Source of the DNA: Nannocystis pusilla
GTDB taxonomy: Bacteria; Myxococcota_A; Polyangia; Nannocystales; Nannocystaceae
Assembly (NCBI RefSeq): GCF_026626665.1
Contig: NZ_JAPNKE010000002.1
Location: 4,441,168-4,505,167 of the forward strand
Length of the DNA: 64,000 nt
Direction of reading: 5' to 3'
In this document: positions 46,055 to 56,262 of the stretch, piece after piece
Layout of the letters: the number at the start of each line of letters is the position of its first letter
Numbering within the stretch: the stretch's first letter is position 1
Position numbers and translations under genes: made by a program
Notes under the pieces: model-generated
What the model was told of the DNA's origin: nothing
Databases searched by the model: none
The model's input: the letters and a program-made list of their open reading frames with translations, nothing else

Positions 46055-47179
46055 GTGCTCACCGAGTTCCAGGTCAAGAACTTCAAGTCGATCCGCGACC
46101 TCCGCATCGAGCCGGGCCGCGTGACGGTGCTCCTCGGCGACAACGGCGTCGGCAAGAGCAACCTGCTCGAGGCCGTCAGCTTCGCCGGGGCCGCGCTCGC
46201 CGACAAGCTCGACCACGAGTTCCTCGCCAGCCGCGGCCTCCGCACCGCCGAGCCTCGCTTCATGCGCTCGGCCTTCGCGGTCGACGGCGACACCCGCATC
46301 GATTTCCGCCTCACCCAGGCCGGGGAGCGCGTCGGCTTTCACGTCGAGACCTCGGCCTCGCGCCGCGGCTTCTGGAAGAAGGTCCTGACGGAGCGCGGCA
46401 TCCGCTCGCCCAAGGAGACCCTGCTCCTCGACAGCTTCCGCGCCGCGTTCACGTCGGTCATCCAGGGCGACGACGAGCGGGTCAGCGACGACGAGCTGGC
46501 GGCGTTCGTCGACGGGCGCCTGGCCCAGATGTTCCTGCTCGACAACTTCGATCCGCTGAAGTCGTTCTTGATCTACGCGCCCGAGCGCCGCGCGCTGCGG
46601 CGCTGCGAGCAGGACGGCCAGATCCTCCCGCTCGGCGTCCGCGGCGAGGGCCTCGGCGCGCTGCTCGAGACGCTCGTCGCCGACCCCGAGCGATCGGCCG
46701 AGCTGCGCGACGCGCTGCGCCTGTTCGACTGGTTCGAGGACCTCGGCGGCGAGCCCCTGCGGATCCGCGACCGCCACCTCGCCGAGGGCTTCGCGCTGCG
46801 CAGCGCCAGCGACGGCTTCCTCCTGCTGCTGTTCTACTTCGCCCTCGTCATCAGCCCCGACACCCCGAAGCTGTTCGCCATCGACGACCTCGGCGCCGGC
46901 CTCGACCCCAAGCTCGGCGCCGAGGCGCTGCGCCGGCTGGTCCTGCTGGCGGCCCGGCACGGCAAGCAGATCCTCGTCGCCGCGCGCGACCCGGCGCTCC
47001 TCGCCGGCCTCGACCTCCACGATCCCGACCAGCGGCTCTACACCGTCCGCCGCGACGACCGCGGCCACACCGAAGCGGAGCGCGTCCTCGCCCCGCCCGC
47101 CGCCGGCGAGGAGCGCCAGAGCGAGCTCTCGGAGGTGTTCAACCGCGTGCTCCTCGAGGGGCCGACGTCCACGTCCTGA
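46055..47179 (+). CDS. AAA-family ATPase (RecF/OLD-like, AAA_15/AAA_21 type)
   Basis: A 374-residue ATPase. It starts MLTEFQVKNFKSIRDLRIEP with Walker A GDNGVGKSN (residues 28-36). SFLIYAPERRALRR and LPLGVRGEGLGALLETL are the usual middle motifs. SDGFLLLLFYFALVI (signature region) precedes the Walker B-like LFAIDDLGAGLDPKLG. Proteins of this shape are DNA-linked ATPases that are sometimes part of defence or toxin pairs with a downstream nuclease or ADP-ribosyl partner. No such partner gene follows here; the next gene is a beta-lactamase-like lipoprotein. The start is a GTG. Confidence 0.88.
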   Translation: MLTEFQVKNFKSIRDLRIEPGRVTVLLGDNGVGKSNLLEAVSFAGAALADKLDHEFLASRGLRTAEPRFMRSAFAVDGDTRIDFRLTQAGERVGFHVETSASRRGFWKKVLTERGIRSPKETLLLDSFRAAFTSVIQGDDERVSDDELAAFVDGRLAQMFLLDNFDPLKSFLIYAPERRALRRCEQDGQILPLGVRGEGLGALLETLVADPERSAELRDALRLFDWFEDLGGEPLRIRDRHLAEGFALRSASDGFLLLLFYFALVISPDTPKLFAIDDLGAGLDPKLGAEALRRLVLLAARHGKQILVAARDPALLAGLDLHDPDQRLYTVRRDDRGHTEAERVLAPPAAGEERQSELSEVFNRVLLEGPTSTS

Positions 47180-47335
47180 GCGCCGCCATGCGAGTCGTCG
47201 CCGGGTCTCATGCCGCGTGAGCGCCAGCGGAGGTCTGCTGCGGCCGCGCGCGCGGCTGCGACTCGGTCGTGGCGCGCTGCACAGCCGCGGTCGGTCCCGG
47301 GCGCCGGCCGTGCGGCTCGGACCATAATCACCGGG

Positions 47336-49275
47336 ATGCGTCGCTGCATCGTTCAGGTGCCCTTCATCGTCGCGCTCGGGCTCGGTTGTGCGCACGGCCC
47401 CCGCCCCGCGTTCGCCCCCGCGGCCGCGCTCGTCCCCGTCGAGACGCCGCGCAACGGGCCCGTGACGCTGGCGGTGCGCGAGGTCCCGCCGGCGGTCTTC
47501 AGCGACGTCACGCGTTCCCAGAAGGTCGCGGCCGTGCTGCCGAAGCTGCACGACGTCGCCGCCAAGATCGTCGCCGACGATCGCCTGATCGGCCTCGCCG
47601 TCGGCGTCGTCGTCGACGGCCAGCTGGTGTTCGGCGAGGGCTTCGGCGTGCGCCAAGTCGGCGAGGACGGCGCGGTCGACGTCCACACCGCGTTCCGGAT
47701 CGGCTCGATCACCAAGGTGTTCTCCGGCATGACCGCGCTGCGGCTGGCCGACGAGGGCCTGCTCGACCTCGACGCGCCGGCGGCCAAGGTCCTGCCCGAG
47801 CTCGACAAGCTCGTCTATCCCAACGCCGACGCGCGGCCGCTGACCGTGCGCGACATCCTCACCCACACCGCCGGCCTGCCGCGCGACCCCGACCTGCCGC
47901 TCAGCGTCGGCGGCGCCCCGCACACCCGCGAGGAGGTGATGCAGGCGATCGACGGCCTGTCGCTGCTGCGCCCGCCGGGCATCGGCTCCGAGTACTCGAA
48001 CCTCGGCTTCGTCCTGCTCGGTCACGTCATCGCCGCCGCCGGCGGCAAGCCGTTCGGCGACACCATCCGCGACTCGATCCTCCAGCCGCTGGGCATGAGC
48101 GAGACGGTGTGGGAGGCGACCGAGCGCCGGCGGAGCGACGCACCCGCGGGCACGTCGCGGTCGACGGCAAGATCGTCGCCACCACCTCGGGCCGTCACAG
48201 TGCGCTCAGCGCCGCGGGCGGCCTGTGGTCGACCGTCCCCGACCTCGCGCGCTTCGTCGCCTTCCAGCTCGGCGCCTGGCCGCCGCGTGGCGACGCCGAC
48301 GACGGCCCGATCGCCCGCTCCACCCTGCGCGAGGCCCAGCGGCTCCGCGCCCTCCGCAGCTTCCGCGCGCACCACCGCCGACGAGACCGTCGCCGGCGGC
48401 GTCGAGGGCGGCGCCTCGGGCGTCGGCTTCCCGTGGAGCGTCGGCCACAACTGCGAGGCCTCCTACGTCGTCGGCCACAACGGCGCGCTCGAGGGTTACT
48501 CGCGACCATCCGCATGTTCCCGTACGCCGGCGTCGGCATCATCGTGCTCGGCAACGCCGCCTGGACCGACACCGACGGGATCGCGGTGCAACTGCAGCGC
48601 GTGCTCGCCGACGGCGGCCTGCTCGGGGCTCGCGCAGCCCAGCCGCTGCCCGAGCTGACCGAGGCGGCGCAGCGGATCGTCGGCCTGATGCCCGCGTGGG
48701 ACGGGGCGAAGTTCGCCGAGTGGGGCACGCACGACTGGGCCGCGTCGGGCAACGCCAAGCTGCTGACCGCCGAGATGCAGTGGCTGCACGCGGGCCTGGG
48801 CGCCTGCACGCTCGGGGCGATCAAGCGCGCCACCAGCCCGTGGTCCGGCGTGTACCGGGCCAAGTGCGAGCACGGCGACGCGGAGTTGACGGTCAACCTC
48901 ACCAGCGCCCAGACGCCGAAGATCTCCGGCTTCACTCTCGGCTGGCTCGCCGGCAAGCCGGCCCCCGAGCTGCAGGCCGTGGCCGAGGCCGCCGCGCCGC
49001 TGCTCGCGCAATTCGACGAGGCCACCTTCCTCGCCCACTTCTCGCCCGGCTTCCGCCGCTCCGCCCTGACGCGCACGATCGCCGACGTTCAATTCGAGCA
49101 CGGCGCGTGTCAGCTCGGCGATCCGCTCGAGGTCCGCGGCCCGCGCGAGGCGACCTACGCGCTCAAGTGCGCCAAGGGCACCGCGAAGCTGTCGATCGCC
49201 GTCGACCGCGGGCAGCCGGCGCGGATCGTCTCGTTCCAGGTCGCCTCGACCGGCCCGCTGCCGGCCTGTCGCTGA
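47336..49275 (+). CDS. Serine beta-lactamase-family lipoprotein hydrolase (three frame breaks)
   Basis: A surface hydrolase of the class C beta-lactamase/DD-peptidase fold. The lipoprotein signal VPFIVALGLGC places the lipid on Cys18. Catalytic motifs are present: Ser124-x-x-Lys127 (FRIGSITKVFSG), Tyr-x-Asn in GSEYSNLGFVLLG, and His-x-Gly in YVVGHNGALEGY. Frame changes near 48125-48145, 48340-48365 and 48495-48510 split the middle, though each piece is well conserved. The C-terminal 200 residues (LTAEMQWLHAGLGACTLGAI; LSIAVDRGQPARIVSFQVAS) form an added domain common in esterase-like members. The substrate may be a peptide or ester rather than a beta-lactam. Confidence 0.85.
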
Positions 49276-49283
49276 TCCTCACA

Positions 49284-49321
49284 TGTCTCTTCGGGCATGT
49301 TCATACATGTCCTCGGAGACA
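49284..49321. repeat. Palindromic-repeat pair in a convergent gap
   Basis: TGTCT-CTTC-GGGCA (49284-49297) and TGTCC-TCGG-AGACA (49308-49321) are separated by a half-unit (TGTTC). They start nine bases after the hydrolase stop and end 85 bases before that of the convergent M23 gene. Confidence 0.65.
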
Positions 49322-49406
49322 TATGACGAATCGCCGCCCCCTCGCGACGAGCGCCGGTGCGAGCACGAGGTGCTCGCGACCGGCGCTCTCTGCGTTCACG
49401 CGGCGC

Positions 49407-50339
49407 TCAGTTGCAGGTCGGCGCGACCTGGCCGTCGGAGCCGGTGTTGATATAGGCGTCGGACACGTAGCCGGTGCCGATGAAGTCCCACAGCGTCGTC
49501 GTGCCGAACGTGCCGGTCACCGAGGAGCCGTTCTTCTGGCAGGTGATCGTCACCTTGGAGCCGTTGGCCACCGAGCCGACCGCGGTCGCGCCGGTGCTCG
49601 GGGACGAGCGGACCGTCAGCGGCAGGCCGCTGGTGGACACGGTGCCGGTCACGCCGCTGCCGCCGCCGCCGCCGCTGCACTTGTTCTTGCTGGTGTAGTT
49701 CTTGGTGCCGAAGAACAGCGCGGTCGAGCCGTTGAACACCGGCTTCTGCGCGGTGCCGTTCAGGCGCTGCTCGTAGTGCAGGTGCGGGCCGGACGAGCCG
49801 CCGGTGCTGCCGACGGTGCCGATCTTCTGGCCCTGGCTGACGCTCTGGCCGACCGACACCACCTGCGAGTTCAGGTGCGCGTAGCGGGTGCGGTAGCCGC
49901 TGCCGTGATCGATCTCGATCCACCTGCCGTAGCTCGTGTTGCCCTCGTTGGCCACGCGGCTGACCTTGCCCGCGGCCGCCGCGACCACCGGGTCGTTGAC
50001 GTCGTCGGTGCGGTTGAAGTCGACCGAGTTGACCGGGCTGTGATTGGTGCGGGTCTGGCCGGCCCACACCTGGCCGCACGGGAACGGCAGCTGGAACGCC
50101 GGCGCGGCCGAGATTTCGGTCTCGGCGCGGAGGTCGTCGAACGCGTCGAGCTCGTCCGCGGACTCCTCACCCGCGGGCGGGCCCTCGTCCCACCACTGCT
50201 CGTCGCCGAAGAACGCGGCCGGGTCGGCCTCCGCCTCCTCGGCGGTCATGTCCTCGATACAGCCGCTGAGGGCCAGGCCGCTGGTGAGCGCCAGCGAGAC
50301 GAGAATGCGATGGGCGAGCACGGAGGAAAGTCGGGTCAT
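49407..50339 (-). CDS. M23-family metallopeptidase lipoprotein with SH3b domain
   Basis: A 310-residue envelope protein. The signal VSLALTSGLALSGC carries the lipidated Cys27. An acidic linker precedes the LytM/M23 domain, whose zinc ligands would be His100 and Asp107 (NHSPVNSVDF) and His188 (GPHLHYE), with His155 (RYAHLNS) and His186 also conserved. A Gly-rich hinge leads to an SH3b domain (LPLTVRSSPSTGATAVGSVA; WDFIGTGYVSDAYINTG), which usually binds peptidoglycan. It should cut peptide cross-bridges in its own or prey cell walls. The start at 50339 has GAAGGA upstream; the open frame beyond is not protein-like. Confidence 0.92.
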   Translation of the reverse strand: MTRLSSVLAHRILVSLALTSGLALSGCIEDMTAEEAEADPAAFFGDEQWWDEGPPAGEESADELDAFDDLRAETEISAAPAFQLPFPCGQVWAGQTRTNHSPVNSVDFNRTDDVNDPVVAAAAGKVSRVANEGNTSYGRWIEIDHGSGYRTRYAHLNSQVVSVGQSVSQGQKIGTVGSTGGSSGPHLHYEQRLNGTAQKPVFNGSTALFFGTKNYTSKNKCSGGGGGSGVTGTVSTSGLPLTVRSSPSTGATAVGSVANGSKVTITCQKNGSSVTGTFGTTTLWDFIGTGYVSDAYINTGSDGQVAPTCN

Positions 50340-50663
50340 GGTCGGAGTCCTTCGCGGGCGAGACAGGTGCAGTCGTGGAGTCGATCCCCACACGCGGAGC
50401 CGCGGGTCCAGCGGCTCCGAACGTCGTCCTGTCGAGTAACCGCGGCCCCGGTTTTCGATCACGGATATTTGCGCGCCGCGGACCCTGCGCCCCGCTCCGC
50501 GCGCACATCTGCGTGTGTGTACCGGCGCCCGACTTGCGACGACGTCGCTATTCTTCGCGTATCGCTGCAGGCCGGACTTTCGACATCGCCGGCAGGCCGA
50601 AGCAGAGCTCGACGACACACCGCCTGTCCACGCCGACCAGCCGGCTCGCCGCGGGTGTGAAGC
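50340..50663. other. Intergenic gap, no feature recognised
   Basis: This 324-base gap lies between two minus-strand lipoprotein genes. I see no gene, repeat copy or clear hairpin. The promoter of the M23 gene is presumably in its left part. Confidence 0.5.
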
Positions 50664-51617
50664 TCACTGGCAGAGTACGCCGGCCTGGAACTCGTAGTTG
50701 AACGAGCCCGGCCCCGAACAGCCGGCCCCGACGTTCGGGAGCGGGTTGCACGAACCCGCCACGTAGAACTGGCTGTTGGGCACGATCGAGGTCCCGACCG
50801 GGCAGGGATCGCCCCAGTGCGTGATGTAGTCCTGCGTGGTCCAGAACCCGCTCGTGTAGAAGTCGACGTTGGTCTGCGCGCCCGCCTCGCACTCGGCGAG
50901 CATCTGCGCCGCGGTCCCGGCCTGCATGCACATCTTGCGCGTGCCGTCCGGGATGCCGCTGACCGTCGTGGGCGGCTCGCAGCAGAGGTCGACGCTCACG
51001 ACCGCGTTGCCGCCATCGATCGTGCAGCTCGTCACGAAGGCCTCGTCGACGGGCGAGCCGATGTCGCTGCCGACCTGCTGGTTGCAGGCGTTGCGGTAGT
51101 GCCAGCTGTTGAGGCTCGCCTCGGCGTTGGCGATCGCGTCGGCGCAGGTCCAACCAGGGTAGTAGAGTCCGCCGACCGAGGCCTGCTCGTCGGCGTCGCA
51201 GCTCGGCCCGGGCGGGGGCTCGCAGCACAGGCCGACGCTGACGACCGCGCTGCCGGACCTGTTGACATAGCAGTTGGTGACCGTCGCGTCGGTGGCCGGC
51301 GAGCTGATGTCACTGCCGACCTGCTGGTTGCAGGCGTTGCGGTAGTGCCAGCTGGACAGCGTGGTCTCGGCGCTGGCGATCGCGGCGGCGCAGGTCGTAT
51401 TGGGGTAGTGCAGGCCCCCGACTGCGGCTTGTTCGTCGAGATCGCAGGTCAGCGTGAAGAGGAGGGGCTCCTGGCCGTTGGTGAGCGGCTCGATCGCCTC
51501 CTTCTCGGCGAGGGACTCGACGGCCTCGAGCTCGGCGTCGACGGGGGCGTGTTCGTCGCAGGCCGAAGTCGCGAGAAGAGAGGCGATGGCGAGGGAGAGT
51601 TGCGTGGATGGCTTCAT
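50664..51617 (-). CDS. Lipoprotein with two Cys-rich tandem domains
   Basis: A 317-residue protein. The signal LSLAIASLLATSAC ends in a lipobox. Two homologous domains of about 75 residues follow. Each has the order CDxDEQAxVGGLxYP, TCAxAIAxAExxLxSWHYRN, ACNQQVGSDIxSP, then Cys...AVVSVxLCCEPP, with about six Cys per copy. The last 90 residues are a different domain (GTRKMCMQAGTAAQMLAECE; FYTSGFWTTQDYITHWGDPC). I do not recognise either domain. The strong internal conservation points to a ligand-binding or structural repeat at the cell surface. It is divergent from the sigma factor gene at 51748. Confidence 0.82.
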   Translation of the reverse strand: MKPSTQLSLAIASLLATSACDEHAPVDAELEAVESLAEKEAIEPLTNGQEPLLFTLTCDLDEQAAVGGLHYPNTTCAAAIASAETTLSSWHYRNACNQQVGSDISSPATDATVTNCYVNRSGSAVVSVGLCCEPPPGPSCDADEQASVGGLYYPGWTCADAIANAEASLNSWHYRNACNQQVGSDIGSPVDEAFVTSCTIDGGNAVVSVDLCCEPPTTVSGIPDGTRKMCMQAGTAAQMLAECEAGAQTNVDFYTSGFWTTQDYITHWGDPCPVGTSIVPNSQFYVAGSCNPLPNVGAGCSGPGSFNYEFQAGVLCQ

Positions 51618-51747
51618 GCTCACGCCATAGGCGTCGACCTCCCGGCATCGAACGCGAGCCGACGTCGTTCGAGCACGACTGAACTCACGCAGGCCACATC
51701 GCCGCTGGCCGCACGGCAGATGAGCCAAAACGCGCCTGCGCCCTGCG

Positions 51748-52470
51748 TTGCGAGCGTCGTCGTCGACCGACGAGCACGCGGAGGACCCTGCCGACGTCCC
51801 GGCCGGACCCGCGAGAAAGTCGGTCACCGACTATGATACGATTCGCGGCCCCTTGACCCCCGCAGAGGTCCACCAGGCGCTCGACGGCAATCGCGTCGCC
51901 CTCACTGCCCTCGTCCGCGCGCTGCTGCCTGTCATCAAGGTCGAGGTCGGCGTCGCCCTGGTCCGCCGCGCCGCCTCGCAGCGCCGCGACGGGCGGCAGG
52001 AGGTCGACGACTTCGCCCAGGACGTGTTGCTTCACCTCCTCTCCGACGGCGGCCGGCTGCTGCGCCAGTGGGACCCCGCCCGCGGGCGCTCGCTCCCCAG
52101 CTTCGTGCGCCTGATCGCCCGTCAGAGGGTCTCGCGCGTGCTCCACGGCCACCGGGGCAACCCGTGGAGCGACGAGCCGACCGAGCTCGACGACCTCGAG
52201 CCGGCGATGCCCGACGCGGCTTGCGACGACCGCGTGCTGGAGTCGCGCGAGGAGCTCCGCGCGCTGCTCGAGCGGCTCCGCTGCCACCTCACCGAGCGCG
52301 GTCTGGTCCTGTTCCAGGCCATCTACGTCGAGCAGCGCCCGATCGCCGAGGTCGCCGCCGAGCTCGGCATGACCCGCGAGGCCGTCGACGCCTGGAACAC
52401 CCGCACGCGCAACCTCGCCCGCCGCCTCGCGGCTGCCCCCGCGGCGGCCAAGAAGGAGCGCACCGCATGA
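51748..52470 (+). CDS. ECF-type sigma factor heading the CHAT-subtilase locus
   Basis: A sigma-70 family protein with QEVDDFAQDVLLHLLSDGGR (region 2.1-2.2), RGRSLPSFVRLIARQRVSRV (2.3-2.4) and a region 4 of RGLVLFQAIYVEQRPIAEVA then ELGMTREAVDAWNTRTRNLA. The first part up to TTG at 51853 (LTPAEVHQALDGNRVALTAL) is weakly supported, so the true start may be 51853 and not the TTG at 51748. It is followed after 31 bases by a single-pass membrane protein in the same direction, probably its anti-sigma factor. Confidence 0.85.
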   Translation: MRASSSTDEHAEDPADVPAGPARKSVTDYDTIRGPLTPAEVHQALDGNRVALTALVRALLPVIKVEVGVALVRRAASQRRDGRQEVDDFAQDVLLHLLSDGGRLLRQWDPARGRSLPSFVRLIARQRVSRVLHGHRGNPWSDEPTELDDLEPAMPDAACDDRVLESREELRALLERLRCHLTERGLVLFQAIYVEQRPIAEVAAELGMTREAVDAWNTRTRNLARRLAAAPAAAKKERTA

Positions 52471-52501
52471 GCGCGCGTAGGTCCGCGCGAGGTGTTCGTC
52501 T

Positions 52502-53489
52502 ATGACCCGGAAGGAGGACCACCGCGTGAACGAGCCGCTCGATCCGCTGCTGCGCGCGCTCGGCGATGTCGAACGCGACCACGACGCCCGTTACCCCGCC
52601 GACTGGGAGCGGGTCGTGGCCGGCAACGCCGCCGCCGGCCCGGTCGCCGCCGCGCGCGCGGCCGTCGATCCGCCGGCCGAGCACGCTGTCTTTGTCGACA
52701 TGTTCTCGGAGCCAGCCTCGGACGCGGACATCGACGCGCTCGTCGAGCGGGCCGCCGCCGTGCTCGCCGCGCCCGCCGCCGCGGGGGAGCCCGCTCGTGT
52801 CAGCCTGGACGCGAGCCCAGGCCCGACCGCGAGCGAGCCCGCTCGTGCCAGCCTGGACGTGAGCCCAGGCCCGACCGCGAGCGAGCCCCCCGTGCCAGCC
52901 TGGACGCGAGCCCAGGCCCGACCGCGAGCGAGCCCGCCCCCGCGCCGGCCGGCACCGACGCGGCGGTCATCCCTCTCGCCGACCGCCGCCGCGGTCTCGC
53001 GCTCGCCGGCGTCGTGCTCGCGCTCGCTGCCGCGATCGCGTTGTGGCGGTTCACCGTGTCGCAGCCGTCGCCGGCGCTGACCGGCTACAGCGTCACGGTC
53101 CGCAACAGCACCCTGCAGGAGCTTCGCGGCGACGAGCCCGCGGCCGCCGCGGGCCGCTACCGCCCCGACACGGAGCTCGACTGGGTCATCAGCCCCGAGC
53201 GCACGGTGGCCGGAGCCGTCGAGCTCCGCGCCCTCGCGCGCGCCCCCGACGGCCGCAGCGAGCTGCTCGCGCCCCCGTTCACCCGCACCCCCGCCGGGGC
53301 GCTGCGGATCCGCGGGCGCCTCGACGCGGTGCTCCTGCTCGCCGCCGGCCGCTGGCGCCTCACCCTGCTCGTCGCGCCCGAGGGCGCGGCCCCGGCGCGC
53401 CCGACCAGGTGGCCCCGGCGGTCGCGGCCGGCCGCGCGGTCGAGGTCGCGCCCCCGCTCGAGATCGAGGTCGTCGCGGCCGATCCGTAG
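52502..53489 (+). CDS. Single-pass membrane protein, probable anti-sigma factor (two frame breaks)
   Basis: The N-terminal ~95 residues are polar and cytosolic (NEPLDPLLRALGDVERDHDA; RYPADWERVVAGNAAAGP). A repeat of 16 residues (EPARASLDASPGPTAS) follows as a linker. The third DNA copy of that repeat has lost one base (52883-52890), shifting the frame. In the new frame a membrane helix follows (GLALAGVVLALAAAIALW), then an outer beta-rich domain (YSVTVRNSTLQELRGDEPAA; ELDWVISPERTVAGAVELRA). A second slip near 53395-53410 leads to the end VEVAPPLEIEVVAADP. Topology and position suit a transmembrane anti-sigma factor, but no zinc-finger or other known anti-sigma motif is visible. Confidence 0.7.
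52787..52945 (+). repeat. 48-bp in-frame tandem repeat within the membrane-protein gene
   Basis: Copies begin at 52787, 52835 and 52883, with a partial one at 52930. The third is 47 bp because gcccgctcgtg has become gccccccgtg, which causes the frame break. The unit encodes a 16-residue Pro/Ala/Ser-rich linker. Confidence 0.85.
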
Positions 53490-53499
53490 CCGCCTCACA

Positions 53500-53527
53500 T
53501 GTCCCAATCGACATGTCCCTGCGTGCA
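53500..53527. repeat. Two abutting palindrome units overlapping the CHAT gene start
   Basis: TGTCC-CAAT-CGACA (53500-53513) runs into TGTCC-CTGC-GTGCA (53514-53527). The ATG of the CHAT gene (53513-53515) spans the junction, so a hairpin here could hide the start codon. Another near-copy lies 47 bases further on (53574-53587), in coding sequence. Confidence 0.65.
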
Positions 53528-56210
53528 TCTGTCTTCGTACTCGCCGCTCTCGGCGCGTGCGCTCGTTCGGACATGTCCCATGAGACAGACGAATCACGGC
53601 CCGCCCCCGCGCTCGCGCCCGTGCCCGAGGTCATCCCGATCGGCTGCGACGTCCTGACAGCCGACGCGGCGTGCGGCCTCCGCCCCGGCTCGACACTCGA
53701 GCTGTGGGTCGCGCTCCCGCCCGCCGAAGCGCCGCGCGTCGAGCTCGGCGGCGTCCCGCTCGCGGCCGAGTGGACCGCGGCCGGCGAGGGGTCGAAGGTC
53801 GAGCTGCGCCCCCGCCCGGCCTCCTGAGCCTCGATCTCGCCGACACGGGCCGGCGCTGGGAGCTCAGGATCGCCGCCGCCGCGCCGCTGCCGAAGGCGCT
53901 GCTCGAGCTCGAGGCACGCGTGGGGGTCGCCGACATCGAGGCTGTGCGCGGCGATCTGCTCGCGCTGATCCCACGGCTGCGAGGCGCAGCCCTGGCCGAG
54001 GCCCTCGCGCTCCGCGGGGACCTCGAGTTCCGGCGCGGCGACGACGCCGCGGCCCTCGCGGCCTACGAGGTCGCCTTCACCGTCGCCGTCGCCGAGAGTC
54101 TCCTCGGCCGCGCCAGCGACATCGCCGTCACCGCCGTCTTCTCCAGCGTCGCGGTGCTCCACGACCTGCCGGCCGCGCGACGCTGGTTGAAGCGGCACGA
54201 GGAGATCCTGGGGCGGTTCCCCGAGGCGCGCCTGGACCACGACTACTACGTCGGCCTCGTGGCCGATCGCGCCGGCGACGCCAGCGCCGCGCTCCGCAAC
54301 TACCGCGATTGCGCCGCGCGTGCCCGGGCTCTCGGGCGCACGCGCGACCTCGCCGTGGTGTCGTCGGCGCTCGGCGTCCTGCAAGGTCGGCTCGGCGACG
54401 CGGTCGCGGCCGAGGCCGCCTTCGCCGAGGCGCTCGCCCTGGCCGACGCGCTGTCCGAGCTCGAGCACGTCACGATCCTGTACAACGCCGGGTGGGTGGC
54501 GCTCGAGGCCCGCGCGCGCGGTGAGCCGGCGCCCGACCCCGAGCCGCGGTTCGCCGCCCTCGCCGCGCTCGTCGCCCCCGACGGCCCCCACGCCGACCCG
54601 TACCAGGCCGCCGATGCGCAGCTGAACCTCGCCTACGCCGCGGTGCTGCGCGGCGACGTCGCCGCGGCCCGGGCCGCGCTCGCGCGCGCCGAATTCCCGG
54701 GCCGCCGAGTCGCGCGCTGGCGGCTCTACCTCGCCGCCCGGATCGACCTGCTCGCCGGTCAGCCGCTCGACGCACTCCGGCGCTTCGACGACCTCGCCGC
54801 GCGCGCCCGCGAAGACGACGATCGCGGCCTCGAGTGGAGCGCCGAGTTCGGCGCGGGCGAGGCGCTGTCCGCCCGCGACGACCTCGCCGGGGCGCTCGAG
54901 CGGTTCCGCCGGGCCGACGCCCTCCACCGCGCCGACGTGGGGCGACTCGCGCTCGACGCCGGCCGCGAGCGCTTCGCCGCCGAGCGTGATCACGCGGCGC
55001 GGCGCCTCGTCGAGACGCTGCTCGCGCTCGACCGCGCGGACGAGGCCCTGTGCGCCACCCGTCGCGCCCGCGCCCACGCCTTCGCCGACCTCGCCGCGCT
55101 GACCCGCGACCCCGCCGCGCTGGCCGCCTACCGCGACGCCCGGGCCGCCCACGACGCCGCCTTCGAGCGCACCTGGGAGCTCCCCCGCCGCGAAGGAGAG
55201 GCCGAGCGCGCGCGCCTCCGGAGCGAGCGGCGGACCCTCGACGCCCGCCTCGACGCCGCCCTCCGCGGGCCCGCCGACATGCCCGATGATTCCGTACCGA
55301 ATGGACATGTCGCTTCGTCCATGTCTGAAAATACAGCTTGCGAATCGCTGCGCGCCCGGGTCCGGGCGAGCTGCTGCTCGTGTACTATCCGCTCGCCGCC
55401 GGTCGCGTCGGCTTCGCGCGCGACGCCGGTGGGCTCGCGGTCGCGCGCATCGACGGCGAGCTCGCGGCGGACCCTGCGGCCCGCGCCGCGCAGCTCCTGG
55501 GCCCCTTCGACGCCGCGATCGCGCGGGCCGAGCGCGTCACCTTCGTGGCCGCCGGCGCGCTGGCTGCCGAGCCCTTCCACGCCCTCCCGTGGCGCGGTTC
55601 ACCGCTCGTCACCGCGCGCTCCGTCGCCTACGGCCTCGACCTGCCGCGCGCCCCCGACCGCCGGCGCGCGCTCGCCCGCGCCGTTCAGATCGTCCCGCCC
55701 AGCAACCTCGCGCGCGCCGACGACGAGGCCGGGGCCGCCGCCGAGGCCCTGCGCGCGCACGACGTCGCGCTCGCGCGCCTCCGTGGCGACGAGCCCGATC
55801 TGGCGCGGCGCCTCGCCGAGCTCGATCTGCTCCACTTCATCGGCCACGCTCGCGGCGACGGCTGGGGCGGCGCGCTCGACCTCGGCGGCGAGCGCCGGCT
55901 CTCGACCGGCGACCTGCTCGCCCTGCCTGCGCCCGCGATCGCCGTCCTCAGCGGCTGTGAGACCGGACTCCTCGACCCGCGCGCGCACGGCGGCGGCATG
56001 AGCCTCGCCCACGCCCTCCTGGTCGCGGGCGCCGACGTCGTCGTCGCCGCCGACGCGCGGATCGCCGACGACCTGGCCGCCGAGCTCGTGCCGGCGCTGA
56101 TCGCCGCGATCGCCGAAGGGGCCGACCCGGTCGACGCCTTGCGCCTCGCGCAGGAGCACGCTCGCGCGACGCGGGACGACTGGTCGCACTTCCGGGCCCA
56201 CGTCCGCTGA
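53513..56210 (+). CDS. CHAT-domain protease with TPR repeats, lipoprotein-type N-terminus (two frame breaks)
   Basis: The product begins MSLRASVFVLAALGAC, a lipoprotein-like signal, then a small domain (CDVLTADAACGLRPGSTLEL; WVALPPAEAPRVELGG). A slip near 53810-53820 leads into about 500 residues of TPR-like helices (ALALRGDLEFRRGDDAAALA; AALRNYRDCAARARALGRTR). After a second slip near 55336-55350, next to two palindrome units, the CHAT caspase-like domain follows (GELLLVYYPLAAG). Its catalytic His is in LLHFIGHARGDG and its Cys in IAVLSGCETGLLD. CHAT proteases are usually cytosolic, so an exported one is unusual. It lies 23 bases after the anti-sigma-like gene. The substrate is unknown; the neighbouring membrane protein is one candidate. 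Confidence 0.82.
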
Positions 56211-56262
56211 GCGCGAAAACGGCTGCGTGGGCTCCGGAGCCGCCGGTGTATAGGGAGCCTCG

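Noticed and set aside
46055..47179. AAA ATPase as part of a defence pair
   Set aside because: No nuclease, toxin or other effector gene is adjacent; the next gene is an envelope hydrolase with its own upstream gap.
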